Assembly: GCA_002419125.1 (NCBI GenBank)
Contig: DIFL01000038.1
Span: 982-28,097 of the forward strand
Reading direction: 5' to 3'
Source: Candidatus Dojkabacteria bacterium UBA5749
GTDB taxonomy: Bacteria; Patescibacteriota; Dojkabacteria; SC72
DNA length: 27,116 nt
Shown: positions 7,748-15,864 of the stretch, one piece after another
Layout: each line of letters begins with the position of its first letter
Position numbering within the stretch: position 1 is the stretch's first letter
Notes under the pieces: model-generated
What the model was told of the DNA's origin: nothing
The model's input: the letters and a program-made list of their open reading frames with translations, nothing else
Database searches by the model: none
Translations under genes and position numbers: made by a program

Positions 7748-8595
7748 TGGGAGTAAAAGCATTTAAACCAACAACCTCGTCACTTAGAGGAACAAAGTTA
7801 GAAGACAGATCAATGCTTGAAAAAGATGGTGGTCCAAAGGCACTCTCCATTTCTAAAAAACAGAGATCTGGAAGAAACAATCAAGGAAAGATTACAATTC
7901 GACACAGAGGTGGTGGTTTTAAGAGAAGAGTTAGGGTAATAGATTTTAAAAGAGACAAATTTGGAGTACAGGCAGAAGTTCTGGGTTTGTATTTTGATCC
8001 AAATAGGAGTGCACACTTAGCACTTTTACAGTATGCAGACGGGGAAAAAAGATATATAATTGCACCTCGTGGGATAAAAGCAGGAAATAAAGTCATTTCT
8101 GGTGAGAAGGTAGATGTTTTACCAGGTAATGCAATGATGATTAAAAATATTCCATCGGGTACGATAGTTCACTGTGTAGAAAATATGGCTGGAAAGGGTG
8201 CTACATTCGGGAGATCTGCGGGTCAGGCAATAATTGTTCAAGGTATTGATTCAACTGGTAAGTATGTACAGATTAAAATGCCTTCTGGAGAAATTAGATT
8301 AGTTCCTGCAGATGGAATGGCAACAATTGGACAGGTAGGTAATGAAGAGAGAGTAAATGTAAAGTTGGGTAAGGCTGGGAGAAAAAGGAACTTAGGTAAG
8401 AGACCAGAAGTAAGAGGAATGGCTATGCATGCAGTTGAACATCCACACGGAGGTGGTGAAGGTAAAGGTGTAATTGGTAGAGCTAAAGATATTTGGGGTA
8501 ATAGGATTGGAACAAGGACCAGAAATAACAAGAGAACCGAAAGATTAATAATTAAGAGAAGAAGGAGTCCACAAAGACCCTTTGCTAAGAAATAA
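7747..8595 (+). CDS. rplB: 50S ribosomal protein L2
   Basis: 282 aa, close to the usual 275. uL2 is needed for subunit joining and peptidyl transfer. Family segments are NNQGKITIRHRGGGFKRR, GEKRYIIAPRGIKAG and the C-terminal signature. That signature reads GMAMHAVEHPHGGGEG, where most bacteria have GVAMNPVDHPHGGGEG: the essential HPHGGGEG is kept, with N-P-x-D changed to H-A-x-E just before it. The ATG shares a base with the rplW stop. Confidence 0.96.
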   Translation: MGVKAFKPTTSSLRGTKLEDRSMLEKDGGPKALSISKKQRSGRNNQGKITIRHRGGGFKRRVRVIDFKRDKFGVQAEVLGLYFDPNRSAHLALLQYADGEKRYIIAPRGIKAGNKVISGEKVDVLPGNAMMIKNIPSGTIVHCVENMAGKGATFGRSAGQAIIVQGIDSTGKYVQIKMPSGEIRLVPADGMATIGQVGNEERVNVKLGKAGRKRNLGKRPEVRGMAMHAVEHPHGGGEGKGVIGRAKDIWGNRIGTRTRNNKRTERLIIKRRRSPQRPFAKK

Positions 8596-8612
8596 TTTAG
8601 TAATTAGTATAT

Positions 8613-8918
8613 ATGTCTAGGTCACTAAAAAAGGGAGCATATGTTGATGAGAAATTACAAAAGAAAGTAGATCAGGCACTTGCAACTGGTGTTAGAAAGC
8701 CTATTAAAACATGGGCAAGAGCATCTACTATAACTCCTCAAATGGTTGGATTAACATTTGGAATACATAATGGTAAGAAACATGAAGAGGTGTTAATAGA
8801 AGAATCAATGATAGGTCACAGATTAGGTGAGTTTTCCTTGACTAGAAAATTTAAAGGTCATGCTAAGAAAGGGAAATTAGCTAAAGTATATGGAAGTAGT
8901 GGTAGATTTGAAGAATAA
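8613..8918 (+). CDS. rpsS: 30S ribosomal protein S19
   Basis: 101 aa, slightly longer than the usual 92. uS19 binds 16S rRNA in the head with S13. Diagnostic: MSRSLKKGAYVDEKLQKKV, TWARASTITPQMVGLTFGIH, and GHRLGEFSLTRKFKGHAKK. Five bases separate it from rplV. Confidence 0.95.
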   Translation: MSRSLKKGAYVDEKLQKKVDQALATGVRKPIKTWARASTITPQMVGLTFGIHNGKKHEEVLIEESMIGHRLGEFSLTRKFKGHAKKGKLAKVYGSSGRFEE

Positions 8919-8923
8919 AAAAT

Positions 8924-9265
8924 ATGGAAGATAAAAAGATAAAAACAAAAGTTAAAAATATAGCACAATCTCCTCAGAAATTGAGGTTGGTTGTAGATTT
9001 AGTCAGAGGTAAGGATGTAAACGAGGCTTTAGATATTTTGCAGTTTACCAATAAAAAGGGAACGATATATGTTATTAAGGCAATAAAATCTGGTATAGCA
9101 GCAGCAGGAGAAATATCGGGAGCTAAAAGTGAGGACTTAAAAATAAAAGAGATTTCTGTTGATGGAGCGCAAACAGTTAAAAGAGGAAGATTTGCTTCAA
9201 GGGGAAGGTCTTCAAGAATATTAAAAAGAAGATCGCATCTTAATTTAGAACTAGAAGTTAAATAA
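8924..9265 (+). CDS. rplV: 50S ribosomal protein L22
   Basis: 113 aa, standard. uL22 contacts all 23S domains and its beta-hairpin lines the tunnel. Seen: NIAQSPQKLRLVVDLVRGKD near the N-terminus and, at the hairpin and C-terminus, GRFASRGRSSRILKRRSHLN. The stop overlaps the rpsC start by one base (TAATG). Confidence 0.95.
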   Translation: MEDKKIKTKVKNIAQSPQKLRLVVDLVRGKDVNEALDILQFTNKKGTIYVIKAIKSGIAAAGEISGAKSEDLKIKEISVDGAQTVKRGRFASRGRSSRILKRRSHLNLELEVK

Positions 9266-9912
9266 TGGGAAGAAAGGTAAATGCAAATGCAATTAGAATG
9301 GGTATAAACAAGACATGGAACTCTGTCTGGTATTCTTCTAAGGCAGACTATCCTGCTATTTTAGCTCAGGATTTAAAAATTAAGAAGGTTGTTTCTGAAA
9401 GAATGAAGGATGCAGGTATTGATTCTATAACGATAAACAGAACTGCAAGTAAGATTGAAATTGAGGTGTTTGTTGCAAGGCCAGGTGTCGCTATTGGAAG
9501 GGGTGGAGAGGGTATTGATGTATTACAGAAAGATCTGAAGAGGTCTACTAGAACTGATGTTGAGATTAAGATAAGAGAGGTTAAAAAGGCAGATATTTCT
9601 GCAAGGATAATTGCAAGAAATATTGCAGATGGTATTGCTAGAAGACAACCTAGTAAATTACTAGTTGCAAGTGCAAAAGAGAAAGCAATGATGGCTGGAG
9701 CAAAGGGTATTAGAATTTGGGTCTCTGGAAGAATTAATAATGCAAGTCAAGCAAGAACAATAAAAGCTAATGCCGGATCAGTTCCCGCGCAGACTCTTAG
9801 GGCAGATATTGACTATGCACAGGAAGTTGCACAAACTATGGATGCTGGATTAATGGGAGTGAAGGTATGGGTATACAAAGGAGAAAAAAATAATATAGAT
9901 GAGCAAGAATAG
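9265..9912 (+). CDS. rpsC: 30S ribosomal protein S3
   Basis: 215 aa, normal. uS3 is on the solvent side of the 30S head, at the mRNA entry tunnel, and contributes to helicase activity. The KH domain has ARPGVAIGRGGEGIDVLQ (GRGG loop). The C-terminal domain has GIRIWVSGRINNASQARTIK and ADIDYAQEVAQTMDAGLMGV. The N-terminus MGRKVNANAIRMGINKTWNS is the expected start. Two bases separate it from rplP. Confidence 0.96.
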   Translation: MGRKVNANAIRMGINKTWNSVWYSSKADYPAILAQDLKIKKVVSERMKDAGIDSITINRTASKIEIEVFVARPGVAIGRGGEGIDVLQKDLKRSTRTDVEIKIREVKKADISARIIARNIADGIARRQPSKLLVASAKEKAMMAGAKGIRIWVSGRINNASQARTIKANAGSVPAQTLRADIDYAQEVAQTMDAGLMGVKVWVYKGEKNNIDEQE

Positions 9913-9914
9913 AT

Positions 9915-10328
9915 ATGTTACAACCTAAGATTAGAAAACATAGAAAAGAGTTTAGAGGAAAGATGGGAGGTATTGCTTCTACAAACAACACCATTGCTTT
10001 TGGTGAATATGGTCTTAAGTCAATGGAAAATGGTTGGATTAAAGCAAGAGAGATTGAAGCTGGTAGAAGGGCAATTACAAACAGTATGAAAAGAAAGGGT
10101 AAGGTTTGGGTTAAGATATTTCCACATAAGCCATATACACATAAGGGAACCAATAGTAAGATGATTGCTGGGAAAGGTGATGTAGAGGGATATGTTGCAG
10201 TTGTAAGACCAGGAAATATGCTTTTTGAACTTAGTGGTGTAACAGAGGATATCGCAAGGGAAGCTATGAGATTAGGTGCTCAAAAGTTATCAGTGCAAAC
10301 TAAATTTGTATCGAAAAAGATTGTATAG
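9915..10328 (+). CDS. rplP: 50S ribosomal protein L16
   Basis: 137 aa, standard. uL16 shapes the A site of the 50S subunit and helps position tRNA. Evidence: MLQPKIRKHRKEFRGKMGGI, FGEYGLKSMENGWIKAREIE, GKGDVEGYVAVVRPGNMLFE, and a complete C-terminus ending KLSVQTKFVSKKIV. Because its end is complete, the L29-like residues that follow at 10331 are not an extension of L16. Confidence 0.96.
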   Translation: MLQPKIRKHRKEFRGKMGGIASTNNTIAFGEYGLKSMENGWIKAREIEAGRRAITNSMKRKGKVWVKIFPHKPYTHKGTNSKMIAGKGDVEGYVAVVRPGNMLFELSGVTEDIAREAMRLGAQKLSVQTKFVSKKIV

Positions 10329-10330
10329 GC

Positions 10331-10381
10331 TTGAGAGATTTACATAATATTGGTAGAATACAAGCCGTTTTAGATAATTAA
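10331..10381 (+). pseudogene. rpmC: Remnant of rpmC (C-terminal end of ribosomal protein L29)
   Basis: In the gap between rplP and rpsQ, the exact place of rpmC, a 16-codon frame ending in TAA reads LRDLHNIGRIQAVLDN. The last part, NIGRIQAVL, lines up without gaps with the L29 C-terminal helix (DVARVKTLL in E. coli, DIARIKTVL in many others). The same frame is closed by a stop at 10301 inside rplP and has no ATG, so no L29 of normal length (60-65 aa) can be made. It is read as a shred left after an internal deletion. The match is short and could be chance. Confidence 0.4.
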
Positions 10382-10392
10382 TAAAGATAAAA

Positions 10393-10635
10393 ATGGAGAA
10401 TACCGGAAAGAAAAGAGAATTAGAGGGAGTTGTAGTAAGTAACAGTATGCAAGATACCGTTAGAGTTAGGGTAGATACTGTTCGTGCTCATCCTAGATAT
10501 AGGAAAGTAGTTAACAAAAAGAAGATATTTTTTGCACATACCAAAGATGAATATAATGTTGGAGATAAGGTTGTAATTAGAGAATCTAAGCCTTACTCTA
10601 AAAATGTTAGATGGATAGTAATTAATAAGAAATAA
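10393..10635 (+). CDS. rpsQ: 30S ribosomal protein S17
   Basis: 80 aa, standard. uS17 is a primary 16S-binding OB-fold protein. Evidence: GKKRELEGVVVSNSMQDTVR, HPRYRKVVNKKKIFFAH and DKVVIRESKPYSKNVRWIVI. Five bases before rplN. The 64-nt gap upstream is the widest in the S10 block and holds the rpmC remnant. Confidence 0.95.
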   Translation: MENTGKKRELEGVVVSNSMQDTVRVRVDTVRAHPRYRKVVNKKKIFFAHTKDEYNVGDKVVIRESKPYSKNVRWIVINKK

Positions 10636-10640
10636 AGAAT

Positions 10641-11009
10641 ATGCTACAGACAGGATCAAACTTAATAATTGCAGATAATAGTGGAGCAAAGGAAGCAAAG
10701 ATAATTGGTATTCCTGGCTATTCTAAGATTAAATTTGCAGGTTTAGGAAATGTAGTTAAGGTAGCTGTACAAAAAGCTTTAGCCAATAGTGGAGTTAAAA
10801 GGCATGAGGTTCTAACTGCAGTTATTGTTAGAGTTCATAAAGAACAGAGAAGAAAAGATGGATCGTACGTAAGGTTTGATGATAATGCAGCAGTAATAAT
10901 TGATAGTAAGAAAAATCCAATAGGAACTAGAATCTTTGGACCAGTAGCAAGGGAGTTAAAGGAGCAAGGGTTTGATAAGATAGTTTCTCTTGCACCAGAG
11001 GTATTGTAA
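10641..11009 (+). CDS. rplN: 50S ribosomal protein L14
   Basis: 122 aa, exactly the usual length. uL14 lies at the subunit interface and is the docking site for the silencing factor RsfS. Evidence: MLQTGSNLIIADNSGAKEAK, then VVKVAVQKALANSGVKRHEV, and GTRIFGPVARELKEQGFDKI. First gene of the spc operon order; only 5 bases after rpsQ, so the S10 and spc units appear joined. Confidence 0.96.
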   Translation: MLQTGSNLIIADNSGAKEAKIIGIPGYSKIKFAGLGNVVKVAVQKALANSGVKRHEVLTAVIVRVHKEQRRKDGSYVRFDDNAAVIIDSKKNPIGTRIFGPVARELKEQGFDKIVSLAPEVL

Positions 11010-11025
11010 TTTTTTGAATATAACT

Positions 11026-11433
11026 ATGAAGATTAAAAAAGGAGACACAGTAAAAATACTATACGGAAAAGACAATGGAAAGCAGGGAGTAGTCTTAGCT
11101 ATATCTAATGGTATGGCAATTGTTGAGGGCTTAAATATGTTTACTAAACATGTTAAGGGGGACGGTAAAGAAAAGAAGTCTGAGATTTTAAAAATTGCTA
11201 AACCAATGAATATATCTAAGTTAATGTTAATTTGTAATAGTTGTGGGAAACCAACAAGAGTGGGCTTAAAGAGAGAAGCAGGTAAGGTAGAGAGAATATG
11301 TAAGAAGTGTGGTAAAACTATTGAGGTAATTGTTAAGGAGGAGGTTAAAAAAGAAGAGAAGAAAGTAGAAAAAAAGGAAGTTAAGAAGAGTACAGTAAAG
11401 AAAGAAACTAAATCTAAAACTAAGAAAGAATAA
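11026..11433 (+). CDS. rplX: 50S ribosomal protein L24 with zinc ribbon and Lys-rich tail
   Basis: ATG 11026 (MKIKKGDTVKILYGKDNGKQ) is the family start; a longer TTG-started frame from 10990 would overlap rplN and add non-homologous residues. 135 aa against the usual 100-110. The KOW domain is followed by a Cys4 zinc site (LICNSCGKPTRVG ... RICKKCGKTIEV) and then about 35 residues made almost only of K, E and V. uL24 starts 50S assembly and lies near the tunnel exit. The stop overlaps rplE by one base. Confidence 0.93.
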   Translation: MKIKKGDTVKILYGKDNGKQGVVLAISNGMAIVEGLNMFTKHVKGDGKEKKSEILKIAKPMNISKLMLICNSCGKPTRVGLKREAGKVERICKKCGKTIEVIVKEEVKKEEKKVEKKEVKKSTVKKETKSKTKKE

Positions 11434-11987
11434 TGGCAAGACTAAGAGAGGAATATGACAAAACATTAAAGAAAGAGATAGCAAAAGAGTTGGGATATTC
11501 CAATATTATGGAAGTACCTACTCTAAAAAAGATAGTTATTAATGTTGGAGCAGGTGCCTCTATCAGTGAGCCAGAGGCTTTGGAAGAAATTGTTGGCTTA
11601 GTTACTTTGATATCTGGTCAGAAACCAGTTATTAACAAAGCAAGAAAAGCAGTATCTGCTTTTAAAGTAAGAGAGGGGATGGAGATTGGTGTTTCTGTAA
11701 TATTAAGGGGTAATAGGATGTGGGAGTTCTTTGATAAATTGGTAAATGTTGTATTCCCAAGAATTAAAGATTTCAGAGGTTTAGAGGTTTCTGCATTTGA
11801 TGGTTCTGGTAACTATTCAGTAGGGATTGAAGATCATACAGTATTTCCTGAAATAGATGCTAATAATATTAGAAAGATTAGAAGTTTAGAGGTTACAATT
11901 GTTACTACAGCAAAAGATGATAAAAGTGCGAAGGTTTTTTTAGATAAATTTGGTTTTCCTTTTAAGAAAGATGTCAACAGAGGCTAA
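11433..11987 (+). CDS. rplE: 50S ribosomal protein L5
   Basis: 184 aa, standard. uL5 binds 5S rRNA and contacts P-site tRNA. Evidence: VPTLKKIVINVGAGASISEP, SGQKPVINKARKAVSAFKVR, EFFDKLVNVVFPRIKDFRGL and HTVFPEIDANNIRK. Its last 17 bases overlap the start of rpsN, in another frame. Confidence 0.95.
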   Translation: MARLREEYDKTLKKEIAKELGYSNIMEVPTLKKIVINVGAGASISEPEALEEIVGLVTLISGQKPVINKARKAVSAFKVREGMEIGVSVILRGNRMWEFFDKLVNVVFPRIKDFRGLEVSAFDGSGNYSVGIEDHTVFPEIDANNIRKIRSLEVTIVTTAKDDKSAKVFLDKFGFPFKKDVNRG

Positions 11988-12165
11988 GGAGTACAAAGCA
12001 AGAGAGTTAAAGAAAAAGAGTAAGTATAAATCTAGGGTATACAATAGATGTAGTCTTTGTGGCAGATCTAGAGGTTACCTTAGACACTACGGAATTTGTA
12101 GAATATGTTTTAGAAAGTTAGCTAGTCAGGGAGAGATTCCTGGAGTAAAGAAATCTATTTGGTAA
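11971..12165 (+). CDS. rpsN: 30S ribosomal protein S14, zinc type
   Basis: 64 aa from ATG 11971 (MSTEAKEYKARELKKKSKYK); an ATG at 11950 in the same frame lies deeper in rplE and adds residues not found in the family. The C-terminus has the zinc-binding form CSLCGRSRGYLRHYGICRIC, ending GEIPGVKKSIW. uS14 joins late in 30S head assembly. The 17-base overlap with rplE implies translational coupling. Confidence 0.93.
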   Translation: MSTEAKEYKARELKKKSKYKSRVYNRCSLCGRSRGYLRHYGICRICFRKLASQGEIPGVKKSIW

Positions 12166-12181
12166 TTTAATAATTAATAAG

Positions 12182-12559
12182 ATGAATGATTTAACAGCAG
12201 ATCTTTTGGCAAGATTACAAAATGGAATAGAGAGAAAGAAAGAAACTGTATTAGTTCCTAATACTAAGATGAATACTGAGGTATTAAAAGTTTTAGAAAT
12301 GGAAAAAATGATAGTTGGATTTAAGGTTGTAGATAAGGGGATAGATGTTGAATTAATGTATGATGGTAAAGAACCAGTAATAACAGTTTTAAGAATGATA
12401 AGTAAGCCAGGGCAGAGAATATATATTGCTAGTAAGGATCTTACTCCTGTTATGAATGGAAGAGGTATAGCAATAGTTTCTACTTCAAAGGGTTTGATGT
12501 CTGGAGCTATGGCAAAGAGTAAGAAGTTGGGTGGTGAATTAATATGTAAAGTTTGGTAA
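12182..12559 (+). CDS. rpsH: 30S ribosomal protein S8
   Basis: 125 aa, slightly shorter than the usual 130. uS8 is a primary 16S-binding protein and, in E. coli, the spc operon repressor. Evidence: MNDLTADLLARLQNGIERKK, KPGQRIYIASKDLTPVMNGR, GIAIVSTSKGLMSGAMAKSK and the end GGELICKVW. The upstream AT block (taataattaataag) nearly repeats the one before rpsE. Confidence 0.95.
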   Translation: MNDLTADLLARLQNGIERKKETVLVPNTKMNTEVLKVLEMEKMIVGFKVVDKGIDVELMYDGKEPVITVLRMISKPGQRIYIASKDLTPVMNGRGIAIVSTSKGLMSGAMAKSKKLGGELICKVW

Positions 12560-12563
12560 TCAA

Positions 12564-13106
12564 ATGTCTAGAATAGGATTAGAACCAATTACAATAGAAG
12601 AAGGAATAGAGGTTAAAGTAGACAAGGGTCTTGTTACTGTTTCTGGTAATGGAAAAGAAATAGTTGTTCCTTTTCCTGAGGTATTAGAAGTGAAGATAGA
12701 GGACAGTGTCATAAATATAACTCGAAAGAATGAAGAGAAACAGAGTAAGTCTATACATGGAACCATTAGAATGTTAATAAATAACGCAATATATGGTATA
12801 AAGCATGGATTTGAAAAGAAATTAGAATTGGTAGGCGTTGGATATAGAGCAAGAATGGAAGGTACTACATTAGTAATGAGTTTAGGATGGAATCATCCAA
12901 TAAAGGTTGAGACTCCTCAGGGTATTACTATTGAAGTACCAGAAGAAACAAAGGTTGTAGTTAAGGGGTATGATAAACAGAAGGTTGGTGAAATTACAGC
13001 TAAGATTAGATCTATTAGACCTCCCGAGCCATATAAGGGTAAAGGAATTAGATATGAGGGAGAGTATGTAAGAAGAAAGAGTTCTAAATCAGGTGTAACT
13101 GCGTAA
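12564..13106 (+). CDS. rplF: 50S ribosomal protein L6
   Basis: 180 aa, standard. uL6 sits at the base of the L7/L12 stalk, near the sarcin-ricin loop. Evidence: MSRIGLEPITIEEGIEVKVD, HGFEKKLELVGVGYRARMEG, and the C-terminal signature IRSIRPPEPYKGKGIRYEGE. Four bases after rpsH and four before rplR. Confidence 0.95.
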   Translation: MSRIGLEPITIEEGIEVKVDKGLVTVSGNGKEIVVPFPEVLEVKIEDSVINITRKNEEKQSKSIHGTIRMLINNAIYGIKHGFEKKLELVGVGYRARMEGTTLVMSLGWNHPIKVETPQGITIEVPEETKVVVKGYDKQKVGEITAKIRSIRPPEPYKGKGIRYEGEYVRRKSSKSGVTA

Positions 13107-13110
13107 AAAT

Positions 13111-13434
13111 ATGAATAAAAAAGATAACAGACAAAAAAGAAAATTACATATCAGAAAAACATTAAGTGGTACTTCTGTTAAACCAAGGATATTTGTGTTT
13201 AAGAGTAATAGATATTTCTACGCAGGTTTGGCTGATGATGATAAGCAGATAGTAATTATGAGTAAGATGTGTAAGAAGAAATCAGAAGAGATTAAGAAGA
13301 TGGGTAAAACATTTGCAGGGGATTTTAAAAAGAAGAAATTAGAGGTTGCTGTATTTGATAGAAGTGGATATAGATATCACGGATTAATTGCAACATTTGC
13401 AGATGAATTAAGAAATAATGGAGTTAAGATTTAA
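13111..13434 (+). CDS. rplR: 50S ribosomal protein L18
   Basis: 107 aa, near the usual 115-120; the N-terminal basic arm (KKDNRQKRKLHIRKTLSGTS) is short. uL18 binds 5S rRNA in the central protuberance. Evidence: KPRIFVFKSNRYFYAGLADD and AVFDRSGYRYHGLIATFADE. Followed after 10 AT-only bases by rpsE. Confidence 0.93.
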   Translation: MNKKDNRQKRKLHIRKTLSGTSVKPRIFVFKSNRYFYAGLADDDKQIVIMSKMCKKKSEEIKKMGKTFAGDFKKKKLEVAVFDRSGYRYHGLIATFADELRNNGVKI

Positions 13435-13444
13435 TAATTAATAA

Positions 13445-14092
13445 ATGTCAGAATATTTTAGAGAAAAAAAAGAAAGAACATACGATAAGAGGACAGTCTC
13501 TATTAGAAGAGTTGCTAAAGTAACCAAGGGGGGTAAGAGGTTAAGATTTAGTGCTATGGTTGTTGTTGGTGATCATAACGGTTCTGTAGGTGTAGGATTA
13601 GGAAGGGGAGTTGATACAAAGAGTGCAGTTGAGAAGGGAGAAAGGATTGCTACTAAAAAATTAACTAGAATTCAATTAGCGGGAGACACTATTCCTCATG
13701 AGGTCGTATTTAAAGAGGGTGCCGCTAGAGTAATACTTAGACCTGCTAGACCAGGTACTGGTGTAATTGCTGGTTCTTCTGTGAGAACTGTATTAGAGAT
13801 GGCAGGAATAGATAATGTATATGGGAAATTAATGGGTACAAGCAACTCTATTGCTACTGCATATGCTACTTTTGAGGCTTTAAAGAGTTTAAGAAATACA
13901 AGAGTATTGACAAAAATGCAAAATATGAGAGATAGGGTAGAATTAAAGAAAGAAACAGATAAAGAGCAAAAGATTAAAGATGAGAAGAGAAGAGCAAAAA
14001 AGAGAGCAGAGGAAAGAGAAGAGAAGAAAGATTTTAGAGGTAAGAGGAATTTTAGGAGTAAAGATAATAGAAGTAAAGTAAATAAGAAATAA
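13445..14092 (+). CDS. rpsE: 30S ribosomal protein S5 with charged C-terminal tail
   Basis: 215 aa against about 165 in E. coli. uS5 maintains decoding accuracy and lies at the mRNA entry. The S5 N-domain (RTVSIRRVAKVTKGGKRLRF, FSAMVVVGDHNGSVG) and C-domain (GAARVILRPARPGTGVIAGS) are complete to about residue 155. The last 55-60 residues are nearly all K, R, E and D (DEKRRAKKRAEEREEKKDF). rplO starts two bases after the stop, so no room is left for rpmD (L30), which normally lies here. Confidence 0.95.
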   Translation: MSEYFREKKERTYDKRTVSIRRVAKVTKGGKRLRFSAMVVVGDHNGSVGVGLGRGVDTKSAVEKGERIATKKLTRIQLAGDTIPHEVVFKEGAARVILRPARPGTGVIAGSSVRTVLEMAGIDNVYGKLMGTSNSIATAYATFEALKSLRNTRVLTKMQNMRDRVELKKETDKEQKIKDEKRRAKKRAEEREEKKDFRGKRNFRSKDNRSKVNKK

Positions 14093-14093
14093 T

Positions 14094-14537
14094 ATGTATC
14101 TAGAAAATATACCAAAAAGAACAAATAGGACTATGGGTGGTAAGAGAATTGGAAGAGGATATGGCTCTGGTGTTGGTGGTCATACATCAACAAGAGGAAG
14201 TAAGGGTCAGAAGTCAAGAGCAGGTCATAAATCCTTGGTATCTTTTGAGGGTGGTAATGTACCATTTTTCAGAAGGATGCCAAAGTTTAATGGGTTTAAT
14301 AGACCAAAGAAAATTAATGCAACTGCAATTAACCTAGATATATTGGAGTTAAACTTTAAAGATGGGGATACTGTATCTATGGATTCTTTAAAGAAAAAGG
14401 CATTAATTGCTCAAAGGGCTACCTCTGTTAAGATACTTAGTGATGGTCAATTAACTAAAAAGATAGAAATTGAAAATCTTCCTGTATCTAAAAGAGCTAT
14501 GGAGAAAATTCTAAGTGCTGGTGGTTCAATAAAGTAA
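14094..14537 (+). CDS. rplO: 50S ribosomal protein L15
   Basis: 147 aa, standard. uL15 is a late 50S assembly protein with a long extended N-terminus. Evidence: GGKRIGRGYGSGVGGHTSTR, GSKGQKSRAGHKS, FEGGNVPFFRRMPKFNGF and the C-terminal VSKRAMEKILSAGGSI. It follows rpsE by one base and precedes secY by eleven. Confidence 0.95.
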   Translation: MYLENIPKRTNRTMGGKRIGRGYGSGVGGHTSTRGSKGQKSRAGHKSLVSFEGGNVPFFRRMPKFNGFNRPKKINATAINLDILELNFKDGDTVSMDSLKKKALIAQRATSVKILSDGQLTKKIEIENLPVSKRAMEKILSAGGSIK

Positions 14538-14548
14538 CCTCTACAAAA

Positions 14549-15814
14549 ATGAACAAATATTTTGAGACTTTTAAAAGGATTTTTGCTACTAAGGAAATTA
14601 GAAAGAAAATTATTTTCTCGTTTTTTATCTTAGCTAGTTACAGATTCCTCTCTGCTACACCAGTAACTGGTATAACTGCGCAAGCTATAACTAAACTTTT
14701 TGAAGGTAGTAATTTTGGTTCTTTACTCTCAACTGTTTCTGGTGGTGTTTTGGAGACAGCATCTATTGCTGCTATTGGACTTAGTCCATATATTAATGCT
14801 TCAATCATATTACAACTTTTAGGTACTGTTATTCCTAAATTAGAGGAGTTAAGAAAAGAGGGAGAAGAGGGTAGAAAGAAGATTAGTATGTATACTAGAC
14901 TACTAACTGTTCCTTTGGCAATAATGCAATCTTTTGTAATATATTCAACTCTAAGGGGTTTTGGGCTAATTGACCAGTTAGATACTCTTCATCTTATTAC
15001 AATGATTGCGTCTTTAACTGCTGGTTCAATAATTGTTATGTGGTTTGCAGAGTTAGTATCTGAGAATGGTATAGGGGGAGGGTCTTCCTTCCTAATCTTT
15101 TTAGGTATTATTTCAGGTATTCCTGGGACACTAAGTAATAACTTTAGGTTAATGGATCCCTTCCAAAAGGGAGTTTTGATATTGATTACAGTAGGTTTAA
15201 TTATGTCTGTTATATATGTTACTGAGGCAGAAAGAAGGGTAAAGGTTCAATACTCAAGAAGAGTAAGGATGGGTGGTGCAATGGATTCCTTTATTCCAAT
15301 CAAATTAACTCAATTTGGTGTTATGCCTGTAATTTTTGCTGTGTCTTTGCTTTCCTTCCCTCAACTTATTGGTAAGTTTATTCTTAGTAGAGATGTAGGG
15401 GATAAGGTAGTAGATATTACTACTAAGGTAATGACCTTTTTAGATAATCCTCTATACAGTAATTTGCTTTCATTTGTATTAATAATTGCATTTGCTCTTT
15501 TCTATCTTACCGTAGTATTTAAGACAGATGAATTAGCAGAAAATCTTCAGAAACAGGGTGGCTTTATTCCTGGTATTAGACCTGGTAAGAACACCTCTGC
15601 ATACTTAAAGGGAATTGCATTTAAGTTAGCAATCATTGGAGCTTTCTTCCTTGCCTTTATCTCTATACTTCCAGACATACTGATTCAACTTGATTTAATG
15701 ACTGCTACTATTGTAACGGGTACTGGTCTTTTGATTACTGTTAGTGTAGTGCTGGATATTAAAAGAGAGGTCTCTTCTATGATTGTAGTTAGAGATTACA
15801 CTAAGTATCTATAG
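14549..15814 (+). CDS. secY: Preprotein translocase subunit SecY
   Basis: 421 aa, normal for SecY. It is the channel of the Sec translocon in the cytoplasmic membrane, exporting or inserting proteins with SecE, SecG and SecA. Hydrophobic segments occur in the ten-helix pattern. TM2 signature: AAIGLSPYINASIILQLL. TM4-5: GSIIVMWFAELVSENGIGGG and SSFLIFLGIISGIPG. The cytosolic C5 loop has the conserved FKTDELAENLQKQGGFIPGI and RPGKNTSAYL. In the usual spc position after rplO. The TAG stop is followed by a gap holding the adk promoter. Confidence 0.96.
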   Translation: MNKYFETFKRIFATKEIRKKIIFSFFILASYRFLSATPVTGITAQAITKLFEGSNFGSLLSTVSGGVLETASIAAIGLSPYINASIILQLLGTVIPKLEELRKEGEEGRKKISMYTRLLTVPLAIMQSFVIYSTLRGFGLIDQLDTLHLITMIASLTAGSIIVMWFAELVSENGIGGGSSFLIFLGIISGIPGTLSNNFRLMDPFQKGVLILITVGLIMSVIYVTEAERRVKVQYSRRVRMGGAMDSFIPIKLTQFGVMPVIFAVSLLSFPQLIGKFILSRDVGDKVVDITTKVMTFLDNPLYSNLLSFVLIIAFALFYLTVVFKTDELAENLQKQGGFIPGIRPGKNTSAYLKGIAFKLAIIGAFFLAFISILPDILIQLDLMTATIVTGTGLLITVSVVLDIKREVSSMIVVRDYTKYL

Positions 15815-15824
15815 CCTCCTTTTG

Positions 15825-15833
15825 TGATATTAT
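15825..15833 (+). promoter_or_regulatory. Likely adk promoter (extended -10)
   Basis: TG-A-TATTAT (15825-15833) lies 31 bases before the adk ATG in the secY-adk gap. No good -35 at 16-18 bp. The same TGTGATATTAT string occurs at 22106-22116 before another gene. Confidence 0.45.
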
Positions 15834-15864
15834 CTTAATATCTAATATCAAAATATTGGTATAT

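Noticed and set aside
10990..11025. TTG-started extension of rplX
   Set aside because: It overlaps rplN, adds 12 non-homologous residues, and ATG 11026 is the family start.
13696..14124. Minus-strand frame opposite rpsE
   Set aside because: Leu/Phe/Ser-rich antisense of the charged S5 tail.
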